From positions 1 to 9,669 of the forward strand of contig JAMQPJ010000380.1 of NCBI GenBank assembly GCA_023717585.1: DNA of 9,669 bases, read 5' to 3'. This document shows, piece after piece, positions 6,163 through 9,669 of this stretch (position 1 is the stretch's first letter; every line of letters starts with the position of its first letter). The notes under the pieces are model-generated. The model was not told the origin of the DNA and ran no database searches. It was given only the letters and a program-made list of their open reading frames with translations. The DNA comes from Thermoanaerobaculia bacterium (GTDB taxonomy: Bacteria > Acidobacteriota > Thermoanaerobaculia > UBA5066). The position numbers and the translations under genes were made by a program.

Positions 6163-8271
6163 GGCGCGGAGCAGGAGGGGCGTGCGAAAGGGCGCGTCCG
6201 CGTTCCGGGCGAGAAGACGAGAGGCTTCGTCCCGGGCGCGCTTCATCCAGGCCACGTCTCGCACGAGGTCGCCGACGCGGAAGAGGGGTACGCCGCTCTG
6301 GCGCGTGCCGAGCGCGTCGCCGGGACCGCGGCGCCTGAGGTCCTCCTCGGCCACCACGAATCCGTCGTCCGTCTTCTCGAGCACGCCGAGCCGCTCACGC
6401 GATTCGGGCGACGCCTTCGCGCCGAAAAGAAGCACGCACCGGGAAGCGCGTCTCCCGCGCCCGACGCGTCCCCGCAGCTGGTGGAGCTGGGCGAGACCGA
6501 AGCGTTCGGCGTTCTCGATCAGCATGTAGGAAGCGTTCGGCACGTCGACGCCGACCTCGATGACGGTCGTGGCCGCGAGGACGTCGAGCCGGCCGGCGGC
6601 GAACTCCCCCATCGTCCGCTCGCGCTCCTCCGGCGGGATGCGTCCATGGACGACGCCGATTCGCCTTCCGGGCAGCGCCCGGCGGATCTCCTCCACGTGC
6701 TTCTCGACCGCGCGCGCCTCGATCTTGTCCGACTCCTCGATGAGCGGGACGACGACGTAAGCCTGGCCCCCGGCCCGGACCTCCGCCTCGATCTCCCGGA
6801 ACGAGCCGCTGCGCCCTGATTCCGGAAGGACGCGCGTCGCGACGGGAGTCCGCCCCGGCGGCTTTTCGTCGAGCGTCGAGACGTCGAGATCCCCGTAGAG
6901 CGTGAGCGCCAGAGAGCGCGGAATCGGCGTCGCGGACATCACGAGGAGGTGCGGCTTTCTCCCGGTGTCGTCGGCCTTCCCCGAGAGCGCCGTGCGCTGG
7001 GCGACGCCGAAGCGGTGCTGTTCGTCGATCACGATGAGCCCGAGCCGCAGGAACTCCACCGGGTCTTCCAGGAGCGCGTGTGTCCCGATCAGGAGGTTGA
7101 TGCGGCCGCCCGCGAGCTGGTCGAGCAGCGCGACGCGCGCCTTTCCCTTTACGCGGCCCGTGAGGAGCGCGGGCACGAGCCCGGACTTCGCGAGGAGGCG
7201 GAAGATCGTCGCCGCGTGCTGCTCGGCGAGGATCTCGGTCGGCGCCATGAGGGCGGTCTGGAACCCGCAAGCGGCGGCCAGTACGGCCGAGAGCACCGCG
7301 ACGATCGTCTTGCCGCTTCCGACGTCGCCCTGAAGCAGCCGGCGCATCGGTGTGCCCCGCCGGAAGTCCGCGCCAATCTCGCGGATCACCCGTTTTTGCG
7401 CTCCGGTGAGCGCGAACGGGAGGAGGGCCTTGAGCCGCGCCCGAATGGCGTCGTCGGCGGCGAGGAGCGGTGCGGGGTCCGCCGCCCGCTCCCGGCGCCG
7501 GCGCTGCAGGCCGACCTGAAACTCGAGAAACTCCTCGTACACGAGGCGGTGGAGGTACGGCGAGGTCCGCGAGGTCCAGGGCTCCGCGTCGGCCGTCCCG
7601 CCCGCGCTGCCTGGAAAGTGGGCCTCGCGGAGGGATTCGGACAGAGAAGGCAGCTTCGGACCCTCGCCAGTCCTGTCGTGGATGCGCTCGGGGAGATGGT
7701 CTGCAAAGTTTCTTAGAAGGTGGAAGACGAGGCCGCGGCGCGCACGCGGCGTCAGTGCGGGCAATTTTCGGTAAATGGGCACCACGCGCCCGACCGATAG
7801 CGGATCGGTGGCGGCGCCGCCCATTCCGCCCGAACTTTTTCCCTCTTCCTCTCTACCTTCAAAGAATTCTTCTATCTGTGGGTTCTCCATCACGAGCCCG
7901 CGCCGATAGCGCGCGGCCTGCGTCGCGACCCCGTAGACCCAGAAGACCTTCTTCGGAACCATCCAACGCTGGAGGTACGGCTGGTTGAAGAACACGAGGC
8001 GGACGGTGCCCGTTCCGTCGTCGAGAATCGCCTCGAAGATCGTGAAGCCTCGTTTCCTTGTGCGGATGAGGCGGGCCGAGAGGATCTCGCCCTTGACGGT
8101 CGTCGCGGGGCCCTCGGGCACCAGGCCCGAGATCGGCCCGATGCGCGTGCGGTCCTCGTAACGGAACGGGAGGTGAAGGAGGAGGTCGAGGACCGTTTCG
8201 ACTCCGGCCTCGGCCAGCTCTTTCGCGCGCGCGGGGCCGATGCCGGGCAGGGACGCGAGGGTTGGAAGCAG
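6139..8271 (-). CDS. recG: ATP-dependent DNA helicase RecG (unconventional start)
   Basis: RecG is a superfamily 2 translocase that regresses stalled replication forks and processes branched DNA. Counting from a CTG at 8271-8269 it has 710 residues (E. coli 693). The N-terminal wedge region is recognisable: LASLPGIGPARAKEL, LLLHLPFRYEDRT, then the OB-fold with FTIFEAILDDGTGTVRLVFF. Helicase motifs: Walker A GDVGSGKT (about 315-322), APTEILAEQHA, DEQH box IDEQHRFG (about 415-422), SATPIPRSL, VVHGRIPPEERE, TTVIEVGVDVPNA and QLRGRVGRG. The RecG C-terminal TRG-type region LRRRGPGDALGTRQSG follows. A low-complexity EEEGKSSGGMGG sits after the OB-fold. Upstream of a GTG at 8121, which would delete about 50 conserved residues, the frame has no ATG, GTG or TTG before a stop at 8388-8386. 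CTG 8271 is preceded by AAGGGA nine bases away. Identity is certain; the start is not. Confidence 0.95.
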   Translation of the reverse strand: MLPTLASLPGIGPARAKELAEAGVETVLDLLLHLPFRYEDRTRIGPISGLVPEGPATTVKGEILSARLIRTRKRGFTIFEAILDDGTGTVRLVFFNQPYLQRWMVPKKVFWVYGVATQAARYRRGLVMENPQIEEFFEGREEEGKSSGGMGGAATDPLSVGRVVPIYRKLPALTPRARRGLVFHLLRNFADHLPERIHDRTGEGPKLPSLSESLREAHFPGSAGGTADAEPWTSRTSPYLHRLVYEEFLEFQVGLQRRRRERAADPAPLLAADDAIRARLKALLPFALTGAQKRVIREIGADFRRGTPMRRLLQGDVGSGKTIVAVLSAVLAAACGFQTALMAPTEILAEQHAATIFRLLAKSGLVPALLTGRVKGKARVALLDQLAGGRINLLIGTHALLEDPVEFLRLGLIVIDEQHRFGVAQRTALSGKADDTGRKPHLLVMSATPIPRSLALTLYGDLDVSTLDEKPPGRTPVATRVLPESGRSGSFREIEAEVRAGGQAYVVVPLIEESDKIEARAVEKHVEEIRRALPGRRIGVVHGRIPPEERERTMGEFAAGRLDVLAATTVIEVGVDVPNASYMLIENAERFGLAQLHQLRGRVGRGRRASRCVLLFGAKASPESRERLGVLEKTDDGFVVAEEDLRRRGPGDALGTRQSGVPLFRVGDLVRDVAWMKRARDEASRLLARNADAPFRTPLLLRAADLPAGD

Positions 8272-8284
8272 CGGGACGGGTCCC

Positions 8285-9070
8285 TTACGCCTTGCTGACC
8301 CGGAACGTGAGATCCACGAGCCCGAATCGCGTGCGGTCCCCGTCCTTGATCGTGACGGGCTGGCCCGTGACGATGCGCGTGCCGTTCACGAACGTGCCGT
8401 TCATCGTCCCGATCTCCTCGACGACCCTGAACTCGCCGTTTTCGCGGACGATTTTCGAGTGCCGGCGCGAGACGGACCGCTGCGTGTCGAGGTTCGCGAG
8501 GTCCACGTCGGGCTTGATGCCGGTGACCGGGTCGACGCGCCCCACGGTGGTCTCTCCGTCGCGGTTCAGGAAGAACTCCTCTCCGCCGGCGGCGGCCACG
8601 AGCCGGAAGATGTCGTGGCGCTCGGAGACCTTCGAGAAGATGTCGGAGGAGCTCTCGTCGAGCGCGGGAGCCGCGCCCGTGGACTGCTCGAGGAGCTTCG
8701 TCGTCTCGCGCAGTCTCCGGGACAGCTTGCGGAGCATCCGCACGGCGATCTCCGCGTTGTGGCGGAGCATCTCGTCGAACGTCGACTGGTTGATCCGGAC
8801 GAGCTCGACGTCCGTCTTCGCGCGCGCCGAGGCCGTCCGCGGCACGTCCTCGAGGATCGACATCTCGCCGAAGAAATCGCCCTTCTCGAGCGTCGCGAGG
8901 AGCTTGTCCTCGCCGCGCCGGCTGCGCTTGATGACTTCGACCGTGCCGGACTGGATGACGTACATCTCGGTGCCGACCTCGCCCTCCTCGAAGATGGGCT
9001 GGCCGGCGGAAAAGCGCGCGAGGTAGTCGGTGAACCCGCCCGGTGCCCCCGACTTGACGACGACTTTCAC
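8285..9070 (-). CDS. Cyclic-nucleotide-binding domain fused to FHA domain
   Basis: This is a probable cytoplasmic signalling protein of 261 residues with no membrane segment or signal peptide. Residues about 12-125 are a CRP-type cyclic-nucleotide-binding fold: AGQPIFEEGEVGTEMYVIQSG, then the phosphate-binding cassette GDFFGEMSILEDVPRTASA (64-82) with the usual Glu69 and Arg78. A linker helix follows. Residues about 155-258 form an FHA phosphothreonine-binding domain: TTVGRVD (Gly177, Arg178), SVSRRHSKI (199-207) and GTMNGTFVNG (221-230). The FHA replaces the DNA-binding helix-turn-helix of CRP-type regulators, so it should bind a phosphorylated protein rather than DNA. The start is GTG at 9070-9068, with a poor ribosome site. 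It lies 13 bases before the proposed recG start and downstream of rnpB. The ligand and partner cannot be read from sequence, and no kinase or cyclase is in the window. Confidence 0.92.
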   Translation of the reverse strand: MKVVVKSGAPGGFTDYLARFSAGQPIFEEGEVGTEMYVIQSGTVEVIKRSRRGEDKLLATLEKGDFFGEMSILEDVPRTASARAKTDVELVRINQSTFDEMLRHNAEIAVRMLRKLSRRLRETTKLLEQSTGAAPALDESSSDIFSKVSERHDIFRLVAAAGGEEFFLNRDGETTVGRVDPVTGIKPDVDLANLDTQRSVSRRHSKIVRENGEFRVVEEIGTMNGTFVNGTRIVTGQPVTIKDGDRTRFGLVDLTFRVSKA

Positions 9071-9125
9071 GGTCCGCGCAGTTTAGCCGAAGCCGAACAA
9101 CTTCGATGTGCGCCGCAGCCGGGGG

Positions 9126-9155
9126 TCCGGGGGCGCGCGAAGCCAAGCCCCCGGA
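9126..9155 (-). terminator. Strong hairpin just downstream of rnpB
   Basis: A perfect nine-base-pair stem, TCCGGGGGC with GCCCCCGGA (arms at 9126-9134 and 9147-9155), with a 12-base loop. It begins about five bases after the predicted 3' end of RNase P RNA. It lacks a T run, so it may be a hairpin-only terminator or a 3' stability and processing element. The 55 bases beyond it, up to the GTG at 9070, show no clear promoter for the sensor gene. Confidence 0.5.
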
Positions 9156-9160
9156 GAGTG

Positions 9161-9561
9161 ACTCGGGCCGGACGATAAGCCGGATTCTGTAACCGGTCGG
9201 CTCGCGCCTTCCGGCCGGCGGTCATTCCTCCAGGCCCGGCCTTTCGGACGGGCTCGAGCGACCGACCCGGTGACGTCGGCCTGAAGCCGCGGGGGCGGGC
9301 GCCCCTTCCGTCACCCTATTTGGCCTTGCTCCGCGTGGGGTTTCGCCTGCCGGTCCCGTTGCCGGAACCGCGGTGCGCTCTTACCGCACCTTTTCACCCT
9401 TACCTGCGCCTTGCGGCGCGTCGGCGGTGTGTTTTCTGTGCCACTTTCCTTCGGGTTACCCCGACCGGAATTTCTCCGGCACGCTGCCCGCTGGAGTCCG
9501 GACTTTCCTCCCCTCCCTCGGCCGAAGCCCCGGGAGCGGCGATCGCCTGTCCGGCCCAAGT
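9161..9561 (-). ncRNA. rnpB: RNase P RNA, bacterial type A
   Basis: This is the catalytic RNA of RNase P, which trims 5' leaders from pre-tRNAs with the RnpA protein. On the minus strand the conserved blocks occur in the right order: GAGGGGAGGAAAGTCCGGAC (CR-I, ending near 9497), AGGTAAGGGTGAAAAGGTGC then GGTAAGAGCGCACCGC (about 9403-9370), GCGGAGCAAGGCCAAATAGG (about 9335-9316) and ACAGAATCCGGCTTATCG (CR-V, about 9191-9174). A P12-like hairpin GCGCC-GCAA-GGCGC has a GNRA loop, and a GGGTCGG near 9270 is the probable L15 site for tRNA CCA. Ends were set by helix P1: 9561-9549 pairs with 9173-9161 over 13 base pairs with one G-T wobble. The length of about 401 is normal. Exact ends may differ by a few bases. 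Confidence 0.97.
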
Positions 9562-9568
9562 CGGCGTC

Positions 9569-9600
9569 AGGATATCAGTTGAGAACCACCATGGGCAGAT
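9569..9600 (-). promoter_or_regulatory. Possible rnpB promoter overlapping an upstream stop codon
   Basis: On the minus strand TATCCT at 9574-9569 lies 8-13 bases before the predicted rnpB 5' end, the right place for a -10 box. It abuts the TGA stop (9577-9575) of the upstream coding sequence. Seventeen bases further up is TGCCCA (9597-9592), only three of six matches to a -35 box. Any such promoter must lie within the end of that coding region. Alternatively, rnpB is processed from a longer transcript. Confidence 0.35.
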
Positions 9601-9669
9601 AGGAGCCATCCGAGGTGCGCGAGCCGGGCGTCGGGCCGTCGTTGACGACGCCGTACACCACGAAGTCGG
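9575..9669 (-). CDS. C-terminal end of an unidentified protein (5' part beyond window)
   Basis: The minus strand is open from the window edge to a TGA at 9577-9575. It encodes the last 30 residues, starting DFVVYGVVNDGPTPGSRT and ending SYLPMVVLN. The stretch is strand-like and rich in Gly, Ser, Thr and Val, as at the end of a beta-rich or secreted protein, but this is too short to assign a family. Third-position G/C preference supports it being coding. Its stop is 13 bases before the rnpB 5' end. The alternative is chance openness over 95 bases. Confidence 0.55.
   Translation of the reverse strand, partial: DFVVYGVVNDGPTPGSRTSDGSYLPMVVLN

Noticed and set aside
7890..9146. Minus-strand open frame of 418 codons across the cNMP-FHA gene and the start of recG
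   Set aside because: It is out of frame with both real proteins and crosses the hairpin after rnpB; the translation is Arg/Pro/Ala-rich and has no domain.
9311..9609. Small open frames on both strands within the rnpB region
   Set aside because: The region is fully explained by the conserved RNase P RNA blocks and P1 pairing; the peptides are arginine-rich noise.

Overview
The window is about 9.7 kb of very GC-rich bacterial chromosome (roughly two thirds G+C by eye, with strong G/C preference at third codon positions). Almost all of it is ordinary core-genome content. The gene set, the codon use and a bacterial type A RNase P RNA fit a high-GC Gram-negative-type lineage. An acidobacterial (Thermoanaerobaculia-like) or deltaproteobacterial origin is possible, but the sequence does not settle it. 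I see no insertion sequence, tRNA, integrase or CRISPR array.

Layout, read in minus-strand transcription order (right to left): the last 30 codons of an unidentified protein (9575-9669); RNase P RNA rnpB (about 9161-9561) followed by a strong hairpin (9126-9155); a cyclic-nucleotide-binding plus FHA sensor protein (8285-9070); and recG helicase (6139-8271), which appears to lack an ATG, GTG or TTG start. One plus-strand gene then interrupts: a rhomboid protease with a TPR-like tail (4672-6138). Its stop codon directly abuts the recG stop, inside a two-part hairpin. Divergent from it is a secreted or anchored protein of unknown function (3989-4633).

A tightly packed minus-strand cluster follows: M50/site-2 protease (3297-3938), trpS (2302-3297), scpA (1487-2299), scpB (891-1490) and an RsuA/RluB-type pseudouridine synthase (806 to beyond base 1). 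The stop/start junctions TGATG (M50/trpS) and GTGA (scpA/scpB), and the 2-base gap trpS/scpA, point to one coupled operon. This gene order recurs in many bacteria. ScpA and ScpB are the kleisin and winged-helix partners of SMC in chromosome segregation; TrpS charges tRNA-Trp; the synthase modifies 23S (or 16S) rRNA.

The points most worth a second look are the missing conventional recG start codon, the back-to-back convergent stops sitting in a hairpin, the close grouping of two intramembrane protease families with an unknown protein of type I membrane topology (a possible substrate), and rnpB starting 13 bases after a coding sequence. I found no convincing wholly new system.
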